NCBI GenBank assembly: GCA_963978545.1
Contig: OZ021723.1
Coordinates: 3,968,001-4,032,000 of the forward strand
Length of the DNA stretch: 64,000 nucleotides
Reading direction: 5' to 3'
Origin: Linyphia triangularis
Taxonomy: Eukaryota; Arthropoda; Arachnida; Araneae; Linyphiidae
Part shown: piece after piece, positions 55,826 to 64,000 of the stretch
Numbering within the stretch: the stretch's first letter is position 1
Layout: every line of letters starts with the position of its first letter
Position numbers and translations under genes: made by a program
Notes under the pieces: generated by a model
What the model saw: the letters and a program-made list of their open reading frames with translations, nothing else
Told to the model about the DNA's origin: nothing
The model's database searches: none

Positions 55826-58800
55826 TCAGTCCAATAGTCTTGAAGGAATCTTAATGGTTCTGCCAAACCTAGTCACAACAGTTTTAGTTGGAAAGTCAGA
55901 AACTAGGCGGTTCATCTTAGGAGACTCGTCTGGCTTATCCATTTTTGCATCTTCGACTGAACAAGATATTTCAAGGGGGAAAATTCTTCGAACAGGTCGA
56001 ACTATCATTTCAGAAGTCGTTTTAAGACGTACAACCCGGATGTTGCCATCTTTTCCAGGATACACATCGACTACTCTTGCCATTGGCCACAGCACTTTGC
56101 GTTTGTTGTCACACTCAACGAGAACTATATCCCCAACTTTTATCTGTTGAGAAATCAGCACTGTAGATGGACGTTGCACTAGCAGGCCGAGATACTCGCT
56201 TCTAAACCTTCTTCTCAAGCGCTCTCGTAGGTTCTGTAGATGTCTCAGCCTCTTGTTGAAATCAACTTTATCCAGGTGGTCCAAGTCAGGGACTCCAAAC
56301 ACTGGAATTTCACCTAAGAACAGGGACGGTGTCAAAGGGATGAGATCATCAGAGTCATCAGACACATAGGTGAGTGGTCTGGCATTCACAGTTGCTTCGC
56401 AGTCACACAGCACACTCATTAATTCTTCATAATTTAGAAACGACTGGCCTAGGACTCGACGCAAAAGTTTCTTAATCATTTGAACAAGACGTTCCCAAAA
56501 ACCACCCCACCATGGTGCTGCGGGTGGACTGAAATTCCATTCAATCTTATTTGTGGTAGCTTCGATCTCGATAGTATTCCAGTCAATTGACTTCAAGAGA
56601 TTGTTGGATCCGACAAAATTAGTGCCATTGTCGCTGTAGATTACAGATGGCCTTCCTCTACGAGCAATGAATCTTCTAAGACCAAGTAAAAATCCCTGAG
56701 TTGAAAGGGTCAAAATCAATTCCAAATGTACCGCCCTGAAAACAGCACAGGTGAAAAGTATAATCCAGGCTTTCCTTTTATTCTTCAAAATCAAAGGGCC
56801 AGCTAAATCAACTCCAACAATTTCGAAAACATGAGCATCTCTAACTCTATTTTCTGGTAGGGTAGATGGCGCAGTCTGTAATCTTTTACTTCCATGTTTC
56901 CTGCAAATGACGCATCCATATAAAGCTTTTCGAATTGTAGCTCTGCTTTTGACGATCCAAAATGTCTCTCTAAGTTTTGAGATCAATACGTGTATACCGG
57001 CATGAGACATAGATAGATGTTTATCAATTATTAATTTCTCCACAATTTTATGATTCTTCGGAAGTAACATCGGATAAATAAAATTTTCATGATCTTTTAT
57101 CTCAATTAATCTAGTCTTGACGCGTAAAATGCCTTCGTCATCTTGGAAAACACTAATTGACTTCAGCTTCTTAATATCCTCAGAGGAAAATGAATCATGT
57201 TGAATAATCTTCACGAGAGATTTCTCAGCTCTTGTCAACTCATGAACTATTAACTCTCCTTTTTCTCTTTCTTCTTTTCTCTTTCGGACATTACCTATGA
57301 ATCTATGTATCCACCCGATCATTCTAAGTATCTTCGTGTACTTTGAAAAATAGCCAAAGATTTGAGAAGAGATATCATTGACATTGCTTAGCGATACTAT
57401 TATTGCTTTACGCCTTTCAGTATCCACCTCTCCTTTGTTATCGATTTGGACAGAACGAGGCCATTCTTCTTCCGGCAATGCCAACCAAGGTGGACCCTCC
57501 CACCATCTGGATTCAATAAGTTTCTTAGCAGAGCATCCTCTTGAGGGCAAGTCGGCTGGATTTTCTGTACCTGGTACATGATACCAATTTTCACGGTCTG
57601 TAAGCCTTCTAATTTCTAAAACTCTGTTATTTACAAAAGTGCCCCAAGCTTCTACGTTCTTTATCCAGAAGAGAGCTGTTGAAGAATCGGTCCAGTAATA
57701 TTCCTTTGAAATTTCGATCTTAAGGTTCTTCTTGATAAATGAGACTAACCGTACTCCAATGAGGCAAGTAAGCAATTCGAGTCTTGGTATACTTATTTTC
57801 CTCAAAGGAGCAACTCGCGCTTTGGCTTGCAGTAAAGTTACTTTAACTTCTTCTTCATTTTGACTTCTCAAATATACTGCACATGCATACGATCCCTGTG
57901 AAGCATCGGTAAACGTATGTAGATTAAATGATTGTACTTCTGCAAGCGTAGCTAGTCTGGGAATCTTGATTGATGATAACAACGGCAGTTCTTTTACCCA
58001 CTTCAAAAAAATTTTCTTGATGTCTTCAGGTAGCTCTGCATCCCAGCTCAGTTTTGTTTCCCAACTCTTTTGCAAGTATAACTTTGGGAGAAGGGTAAAA
58101 GGACAAGTGAAACCAATTGGGTCAAAAATCCTCTGTGCAATTGATAGAACGTTTCGTCTTGTAACTGAGAGATCACTTAAGTCGGCATTTGGGATATCGC
58201 AAAACAATGAATCTTCAAATTTGTCCCATAGAAGACCAAGTACTTTCAATGGTTCCTCCATTGTAGTTTCCACACTGTTCAACTCTGTTTGCTCCCATCC
58301 TCTCAAGTCGAAGTTAGCACTTGCCATTAATTGAGTTGATTTTCCAATAAAGTATTCCGCTTCTTCATTCGAATTGACCGAAGTGACACAGTTGTCAACA
58401 TAGAAGGAATTTTTCAATTTTGTAGCCACTTCCTTTAAAGAAGATTCACATTGGTCTAAATGAGTATCGATCACTGCGGCTAAAAGAAAAGGACTGCATT
58501 TTAGTCCGAAAACTACTCTACAATGACGAAATTCTGTGAGCTCTTTTTGTTCTGAATTCTTCCACCATAGGAATCTTAGGTAATCCCGATCACTTTTTTG
58601 AATAGATATTTGAAGGAAAGCTTTTCTGATATCTGCGATAATCCCTATCTTTCCTTGTCTAAAATCAAGAAGCAATCCAGGAATCATTTCAATTAAATTT
58701 TGTCCTTTTGCTAGACAGTCGTTGAGTGACAGGTAATCCTTTTGCTTGCATGAAGCGTCAAATACAGGTCTTACTGCTGTAGTAGAGTTATCTTTGAAGA

Positions 58801-61057
58801 TCGGCCTGTGGGGAAGATAATGATTGTCAAGTCGTTTCTCCTCTTCTGGTACTTCTTCTATTATTCCAGATTCAAACCATTCTTCAAACACTGCATTATA
58901 TGCTTCAAATTTATCTTTCAGCATCAGCTTCCTTGTCGTGGAAATCAATCGTTTTTCAGCAACCTCTCTATTACTTGGCAAAGTTCCTTTCTCGTTTATC
59001 CAAGGCAAACTGACTTCATATCGATCTTCCACTCTTTTTAGTGTCTTGTGAAAGTGATCCCACACCGCTTCTTCTAATTCTGAATCAAATTTATTTTCTT
59101 TAGCATCTGTAATTCCCAGTGCTTCTAGCTTCCACAAGTTTTCTATGCTACTACTGTGAGTCAACATGGACGTTATCATTGACGACATGGACAAGAAATT
59201 CCTTTCTGAAGTATAACCATTCATCTTTCCCATGATTGTCCATCCGAGTAGTGATTCCACAGCAGTCATTCCATTTTGTAATATCTGAATTTTTCCTGTT
59301 AACAATGTACCTGCGACGTCAGCTCCAATAAGGACTTCTATCTTCAAATCCCCTCTTCCTATATCAGATGCATGGATATTTTTCTGCTTTAGTTCTTCGA
59401 TCCATGATCCGGGCTGTAAACTGACCACTGATCCACAAATCTTCGACTGTTCCAACAAGACTAGTCGTCTAGAAAAATTACCCTTTAGGCTTTTAACGTT
59501 TATTTCGTAGCGTTTGTGAATTTCTCTTTTCGTTGTTGCTCCTCCAAAAAGCGTATGAATCAAAGATTCAGATCCTTTAGATTGGCACCCTATTTCGACG
59601 GCAGTCTCCTTTAAAATGTACGAACGCTGCGACCCTGTGTCAATAAGTGCCCTTACTGTCTTCTGCTTTTTGTTGGCTTCGATGCGAATTAATAGCGTTT
59701 GAAGAAAGACTTCATCTAGGCAACTAGTACTCGCAAGTGATACGTTTGGTGTTTCTTCTTCTTTAATCTCCTCAAAGTCATTTCTTTTCTGATTGGTTTG
59801 TAAATTCGGACACATGATACCCCAATGCCTTTTCGAGCAAATAAAGCATCTCACATTTGACTTGCATTGTTTGGCCCTGTGTCCAATTTTAAGGCAGAAA
59901 AAACAACCCTTCTTTTTCTTAATTTCGTCATTCTTTTGACTTAAAGTCATCTTCTGAGCAACAAAGCAATCTCGACTTTCATGGTGCTTTTCACAAAATA
60001 TGCAAGAGTCCTTCTCACTATAATTGGCGGTTTTACTATGGCCTGAGAACAAATCATTCGCTGTAGGCACGTAATGATCACCCTGGTACCTTTTATCCCG
60101 TCGACCTTCTTTCTTTGCACCAAAGTCATTTAACTTAAAGCCGGATTTTGCCAAAAAAATTCTCTGCTCTCCTTCGACTTCATTTCTTAAAAACAACAAC
60201 AATTGTTTCAATTTCTCAGAGTGAGAATTTTCGCCTGGAATTATAGAGGCATGATTTCTTAGCCAAACTCTTAATATTTCCTCAGGAATACAGGATTCAA
60301 CGAGCGGAAACAGCATTGCCGTATACTTCTCGCTGGTCATCCCTATTGACTCCAACGAACGTAAATACGATTCCAATTTGTCATATAATTCAGACATACT
60401 ACCTTTTCCCCTTTGATCTGTAACATTTCTAATAATTAGACCCAATAATTCCCGAACATAGAATTCCACCAATAATTCTTCCCTGCCGAACCTATTTCTT
60501 AAGCTTTCTATAACCATTTCATAATTTTCGGCAGTAGCAGGGAAGCTGTTTACAATGTCCCGTGGTCTAGTGCCGGGTATAGTCGCTTGAACGAGATAAT
60601 GCATTTTGTCTTCATTTGGAATTTCTTTATCTTCATGTATTCGCCGAAATTGTCCCCAAAACGGCAACCAATCCTTTATGTCACCGCCAAATTGTTTTAA
60701 CTCAATTTCAAGTAATTTTAGTTTTCGCTTATTCGTATTTGGCGACACAGTTCCAATGGATTGTGTGGTTTGGCGATTAAAAAATAATTCCGTTTTCACT
60801 CGTATCATATCTAGCTTTTCTTTGTACTCTTCAACTTTTGCCCATTCATTTTCAAACTGATCACTCGAAGAATATTCGGCATTCAATATTTGAGTATCAA
60901 AAATATTAAGCTCATTAGATAAACGTTCTAAAGTTGCAAGTTTCGTTTTCGCAGTTTCTTCATCAGGAATTTCTTTATTTAATTCCTGCAAAATTATATT
61001 TATTGTTCTTGTAAAATAAGCTCGGACAGGTTTTCGTTTTTCAATTAACGATTCCAT
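55826..61057 (-). CDS. BEL/Pao gag-pol polyprotein, 1743 aa, uninterrupted
   Basis: Single polyprotein encoding capsid and all replication enzymes. Residues about 100-270: gag-like DUF1759 region (FGGDIKDWLPFWGQFRRI). Cys/His knuckles: C352-C355-H359-C364, C385-C388-H393-C398 and C404-C407-H411-C416. Protease: LIDTGSQRSY at 471-480 and VLIGAD at 575-580. RT: ADIRKAFLQI with Asp809, VFGLKCSPFLL at 849-859, and active site FYVDN at 885-889, where Asn889 stands in the usual second Asp place. RNase H acidic residues: Asp1051, Glu1094, Asp1124, Asp1169. Integrase: HX4H 1347-1352, CX2C 1382-1385, then Asp1417, Asp1476 and Glu1522. C-terminal DUF5641: about 1600-1695. No env. The first ATG lies 146 bp after the 5' LTR. 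Intact length and near-identical LTRs suggest recent mobility. Confidence 0.95.
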   Translation of the reverse strand: MESLIEKRKPVRAYFTRTINIILQELNKEIPDEETAKTKLATLERLSNELNIFDTQILNAEYSSSDQFENEWAKVEEYKEKLDMIRVKTELFFNRQTTQSIGTVSPNTNKRKLKLLEIELKQFGGDIKDWLPFWGQFRRIHEDKEIPNEDKMHYLVQATIPGTRPRDIVNSFPATAENYEMVIESLRNRFGREELLVEFYVRELLGLIIRNVTDQRGKGSMSELYDKLESYLRSLESIGMTSEKYTAMLFPLVESCIPEEILRVWLRNHASIIPGENSHSEKLKQLLLFLRNEVEGEQRIFLAKSGFKLNDFGAKKEGRRDKRYQGDHYVPTANDLFSGHSKTANYSEKDSCIFCEKHHESRDCFVAQKMTLSQKNDEIKKKKGCFFCLKIGHRAKQCKSNVRCFICSKRHWGIMCPNLQTNQKRNDFEEIKEEETPNVSLASTSCLDEVFLQTLLIRIEANKKQKTVRALIDTGSQRSYILKETAVEIGCQSKGSESLIHTLFGGATTKREIHKRYEINVKSLKGNFSRRLVLLEQSKICGSVVSLQPGSWIEELKQKNIHASDIGRGDLKIEVLIGADVAGTLLTGKIQILQNGMTAVESLLGWTIMGKMNGYTSERNFLSMSSMITSMLTHSSSIENLWKLEALGITDAKENKFDSELEEAVWDHFHKTLKRVEDRYEVSLPWINEKGTLPSNREVAEKRLISTTRKLMLKDKFEAYNAVFEEWFESGIIEEVPEEEKRLDNHYLPHRPIFKDNSTTAVRPVFDASCKQKDYLSLNDCLAKGQNLIEMIPGLLLDFRQGKIGIIADIRKAFLQISIQKSDRDYLRFLWWKNSEQKELTEFRHCRVVFGLKCSPFLLAAVIDTHLDQCESSLKEVATKLKNSFYVDNCVTSVNSNEEAEYFIGKSTQLMASANFDLRGWEQTELNSVETTMEEPLKVLGLLWDKFEDSLFCDIPNADLSDLSVTRRNVLSIAQRIFDPIGFTCPFTLLPKLYLQKSWETKLSWDAELPEDIKKIFLKWVKELPLLSSIKIPRLATLAEVQSFNLHTFTDASQGSYACAVYLRSQNEEEVKVTLLQAKARVAPLRKISIPRLELLTCLIGVRLVSFIKKNLKIEISKEYYWTDSSTALFWIKNVEAWGTFVNNRVLEIRRLTDRENWYHVPGTENPADLPSRGCSAKKLIESRWWEGPPWLALPEEEWPRSVQIDNKGEVDTERRKAIIVSLSNVNDISSQIFGYFSKYTKILRMIGWIHRFIGNVRKRKEEREKGELIVHELTRAEKSLVKIIQHDSFSSEDIKKLKSISVFQDDEGILRVKTRLIEIKDHENFIYPMLLPKNHKIVEKLIIDKHLSMSHAGIHVLISKLRETFWIVKSRATIRKALYGCVICRKHGSKRLQTAPSTLPENRVRDAHVFEIVGVDLAGPLILKNKRKAWIILFTCAVFRAVHLELILTLSTQGFLLGLRRFIARRGRPSVIYSDNGTNFVGSNNLLKSIDWNTIEIEATTNKIEWNFSPPAAPWWGGFWERLVQMIKKLLRRVLGQSFLNYEELMSVLCDCEATVNARPLTYVSDDSDDLIPLTPSLFLGEIPVFGVPDLDHLDKVDFNKRLRHLQNLRERLRRRFRSEYLGLLVQRPSTVLISQQIKVGDIVLVECDNKRKVLWPMARVVDVYPGKDGNIRVVRLKTTSEMIVRPVRRIFPLEISCSVEDAKMDKPDESPKMNRLVSDFPTKTVVTRFGRTIKIPSRLLD

Positions 61058-61188
61058 TTCAATAAAATAGAACTCAATAGCAAATTTAAGCTTATACGAA
61101 TAAGAATGTTCTACGATCGAAATATCAACCGTTACGAAAATAATAAAATGACTAACCTTGACCTCTTTTTTGCGATTAATCTACGCTT

Positions 61189-61203
61189 CACGTTTGGGCG
61201 CCA
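61189..61203 (-). other. BEL primer-binding site
   Basis: Minus strand TGGCGCCCAAACGTG starts directly after the 5' LTR. TGGCGCC is a common tRNA 3'-end complement. I cannot name the tRNA with confidence. Confidence 0.75.
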
Positions 61204-61400
61204 TGTTATGAGATTTGCAAGAACTTAACCAGTTCTCCTTTCTCCTAAATATCTTAAAACTATTTATTTATCAAACTTCCATCATGATTGACAGAAAAGA
61301 ACTCTACAAAATTCCAAGTGATGCCACACCCGGCAAGCAAAACATGTATAATTTAAAACACAAGATATTTTACAAATAGTTCAGAGTTGATGTCGTCACA
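61204..61400 (-). repeat. BEL 5' LTR
   Basis: Partner of 55530-55726, same length, one base different. On the minus strand it precedes the primer-binding site and would carry the promoter; no canonical TATA box is obvious. Confidence 0.95.
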
Positions 61401-61810
61401 CCCATCTCGCCTTTTCAGACTGCCCCGCGGAAACGAGAGAAATTCTGTCTCTACAGTACTTCGTCGATGGCATAAGGGATGTATAGATACAGAAGGCCCT
61501 GGGAATGGCAGTTGTCAAGGATTTAAAAAGTGCTTTAGTATATGCCATGAAGTACGAGGCAGCCCAGCAAGCAACCCGTAGAGAACGCCATCCTATCAGG
61601 GCTGCGACTATCCAGGAGCCAGAATGCCCAATTGCTGTTTGTATGGATGAATTGATAAGACAGATCAATAACTTGAGACGAAATATCCCGGAAAAGAAGC
61701 AGAGCCTGAAGTGCTGGAACTGTGGAGGGGAGGGCCACATACAGAGAAACTGCCGATCTCGCCAAGACACTGGAGCTAAGACCGCTCCCAGAAGGGAGAA
61801 GGGAAACTAA

Positions 61811-64000
61811 ATTATGGCCATCTCTCGGGGCGGAGGTTGCCAGTTGTTGATAAGCCCCATTTTCGAGATCTACAAATTTCTGCAATGAATGGCGGCAGTA
61901 ATGGAATCTTCATCATGGGACACATAAATGGAGTTCCTTGCAATATGATCATCGATACTGGAGCCAATGTGACCATCATCCGGAAAGATTTGGCTCAACA
62001 ACTGGATGGAAGACTAATCTGGACGACACCCTGCGTTACCCTCCAAACTGTATCGGGCGATAAAATCAACATCCATGGTAAATTGAACATCAACGTCACG
62101 TTCGGGAGTTCTTCTTATCATCACACGGCATATGTGGAGGACATTTTGGACACTTGTATACTCGGACTGTACTTTTTAAGGAAATATAATTTTTCCTTAG
62201 ACTTTAAAAACAATGAGCTGCATTCAGTTTCTGAAGACATAGCGTTATTTGGAATCAAAGATAGTGAAGTTAAATCCGTACATCAAATAATAGCTCAAAA
62301 TAACATCACATTACCCTCAAGAACAGAATTATTACTTCCTGGATACATAGCTGAAGATAAAAGTTTCCGATATGGCATAATGGAATACCGTGAAAATCAC
62401 AACAGCCCCAAAGGAGTATTGGTAGTTTCAACTCTCGTCGACCTTTCAAGGACTGCCATACCTGTGAGGGTTGCAAGAAAGGTGAAGTGTTAGCAACATG
62501 TACTCCAGTAACTTGCATAAATCGAAATAGCAATCCTCCAGTCACTGTGTCTTCAGAGAACTTAACATCAGAGCTACTGCAGAATGCACCGTTAAACAAC
62601 GTAGAAAGAAGTGCTGCACAACTGGTCATCCAATAATTCCAAGATGTCTTTTCCCGCAAAACTTCGGATGTCGGACGAACAAGTTTGACGCAGCATAGAA
62701 TTGATACAGGAGACCACCCACCTATCGAGCAACACCCAAGACGACTACCATTTGCTAAACAGAAAGAGGTAGAAAGACTCTTAATGGAAATGAATGATAG
62801 CGACGTGATTGAACGGTCAGCCAGCCCTTATGCCTCTACCATCGTCCTGGATCGGAAGATGGATGGTTCAACTAGATTTTGCGTCGATTATCGGAGAAGT
62901 CGGATTGTCACGAAGAAGGACAGCTACCCTCTTCCCAGAATTGATGACACTCTGGACATTATTTCTGGAAACAAGTGGTTTTCAACATTAGACTTAAAGA
63001 GTGGATATTGGCAGGTTGAGATACACCCTGATGACAAAAAGAAGACAGCATTCACAACCGGACAAGGACTTTGGCAGTTCAAGGTAATGTCATTTGGATT
63101 ATGCAATGCTTCAGCAACATTCGAACGCCTCATGGAAATAGTTCTAAGAGGTCTTTCCTACGAAGCCTGTCTCGTTTACCTCACCTCGATGATATCATTA
63201 TCGTGGGGCGAAGTTTCGAGGAACATCTGGAAAATTTTAGAAAGGTGCTGCGGAAATTAAAAGACGCCAACTTGAAGTTAAGTTCGGCCAAATGTAAGTT
63301 ATTCCGACATGAAGTGACCTACCTCGGACATGCCATCTCTGCCGAGGGTGAACGCACAGATCCAGAAAAAGTGTCGGTAGTTAAAGAGTGGAGACGCCCC
63401 AAAGATGTACACCAATTAAGGAATTTCCTGGGGCTTTGCACCTACTATAAACGATTCGTGAAGGACTTTTCTTACATCGCAAGACCAGTTCACAGACTGA
63501 CAGATAACAAGCAGAAATTCTTGTGGACGAAAGATTGTGAGGATGCATTTGACCAACTGAAGGGGGCTTTAACATCTGCACCTATTCTGACGTATCCTCA
63601 GCCCGATAAACAATTCATTCTTGACACGGACGCGAGCAACGAGAGTGTATGTGCTGTTTTGTCCCAAGAAATAGACGGACAAGTTCGAGTTGTAGCATAT
63701 TGGAGTACGTGCTTATCTCAACCGGAGAGGAATTACCGTGTCACCAGGAAATAGTTGCTCGCCATAATTAAAGCCGTAGAGCATTTCCATCATTACGTCT
63801 ACGTCAAGAAATTCCTGCTCCGTACGGATCATGCATTGTTGACCTGGCTTCTAAATTTCAAGAATCCTGAATGTCAGATAGCTAGATGGATAGAGAGACT
63901 CCAGGAGTATGACATCGACATCCGTCATTGGAAAGGATCGTCACATGGAAACGCAGATGCCCTGTCTAGGAGACCCTGCCCAGAGAGCTGCCGATATTGC
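61811..64000 (+). pseudogene. Gypsy pol (protease-RT-RNase H), broken, 3' end outside window
   Basis: Lies in the -1 frame relative to gag. The aspartic protease has IIDTGANVTIIRK (DTG at 61954-61962). A frameshift near 62480 and a TAA at 62634-62636 follow. RT: SPYASTIVLDRKMDGSTRFC; FSTLDLKSGYWQVEI, with the first catalytic Asp at about 62991; FGLCNASATFERLM. A 5-bp direct duplication at about 63179-63188 shifts the frame exactly before the active-site Asp-Asp. RNase H: ILDTDASNESVCAVLSQE near 63628, then an in-frame TAG at 63752 where the conserved Glu of the RNase H core is expected, then FLLRTDHALLTWL and GNADALSRRP. Gypsy polyproteins usually end with integrase, which would lie beyond the window. 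Confidence 0.9.

Larger units (their letters stand above)
55530..61400 (-). mobile_element. BEL/Pao LTR retrotransposon, young and apparently intact
   Basis: Two 197-bp LTRs (55530-55726 and 61204-61400) differ at a single position (C at 55614 against T in the partner). The 5-bp direct repeat CCCAT flanks the element (55525-55529 and 61401-61405). Read on the minus strand, the order is 5' LTR (right), primer-binding site, one long ORF, polypurine tract, 3' LTR (left). It lies inside the gag of an older Gypsy. Confidence 0.95.
54585..61810 (+). pseudogene. Gypsy gag, two stops, split by the BEL insertion
   Basis: Structural protein of the virus-like particle. The N-terminal part (54585-54830) is a charged coiled coil of repeated EEMKKGQ units. 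An in-frame TAG at 54831-54833 interrupts it. The same frame then continues with three 14-residue repeats (FENVEKKCNSLEEK; period 42 nt from 54909). The conserved capsid-like region follows (SWQVYKTQFTIVAKSNGWDS to KPNETLQELATDVERLSH). At 55529 it is split by the BEL element and resumes in the same frame at 61406. A second TAG stands at 61484-61486. The nucleocapsid CCHC zinc knuckle CWNCGGEGHIQRNC is at 61712-61753, and the stop is at 61808-61810. Confidence 0.9.
53805..64000 (+). mobile_element. Gypsy (Ty3-type) retrotransposon, decayed, runs off the window
   Basis: 5' LTR, primer-binding site, gag and pol lie in plus orientation. The 3' part of pol (integrase) and the 3' LTR lie beyond 64000. 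A BEL element (55530-61400) interrupts gag. Multiple stops and frameshifts show that it is inactive. Confidence 0.92.

Noticed and set aside
55854..56150. 98-codon plus-strand frame inside the BEL element, and other plus frames across 57-61 kb
   Set aside because: All are antisense to the intact 1743-codon BEL polyprotein and lack motifs of their own.

Overview
The window looks like a gene-poor, AT-rich stretch of an arthropod nuclear genome. The mix of BEL, Gypsy, P, piggyBac, Tc1/mariner, hAT-like, LINE and tRNA-derived SINE elements fits an arachnid such as an orb-weaving spider best, but that placement is inference from memory. I see no prokaryotic operons, no rRNA, no functional tRNA gene and no complete host gene. 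Two short intervals (31219-31367 and 49157-49257) have open reading frames bounded by splice-like signals and are the only host-exon candidates.

Layout. 1-4.2 kb: AT-rich DNA with a 657-bp fold-back MITE (1261-1917). 4.2-7.9 kb: a Gypsy 3' LTR and integrase remnant (minus strand) joined to a truncated Tc3-like transposon, then a Helitron-like element built on a satellite array. 9.7-15 kb: a 5'-truncated SINE, an unclassified transposase fossil split by a TTAA-flanked MITE, and dispersed repeats. 15.5-17.4 kb: a second decayed Gypsy. 18.3-19.9 kb: a fossil of another unclassified transposase family and a full SINE. 20.07-27.26 kb: a nest of insertions inside a piggyBac-like element, holding a long-TIR element, a LINE with its own target duplication, and a dead mariner-like element. 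27.5-31 kb: repeats, a satellite array and two SINEs. 33.9-41 kb: a second fold-back MITE, a TTAA MITE, a SINE and a palindromic pair of Tc1-like fossils. 41.9-44.9 kb: a P element with 33-bp TIRs and an 8-bp target duplication. 46.4-47.6 kb: a solo LTR carrying a hAT-like MITE. 51.2 kb: a long (AT)n microsatellite. 52.1 kb: a SINE.

53.8-64 kb (window edge): a decayed Gypsy retrotransposon on the plus strand whose gag is split by a young BEL/Pao element on the minus strand (55530-61400). The BEL element has 197-bp LTRs that differ at one base, a 5-bp target duplication and one uninterrupted 1743-codon polyprotein. It is the only element here that looks potentially active.

The elements do not work together as a pathway. 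Their interest lies in the order of insertion: young BEL in old Gypsy, LINE in a long-TIR element in piggyBac, SINE in satellite, hAT in solo LTR, P element in a 78-bp repeat. Family names come from recognition of motifs without a database search.
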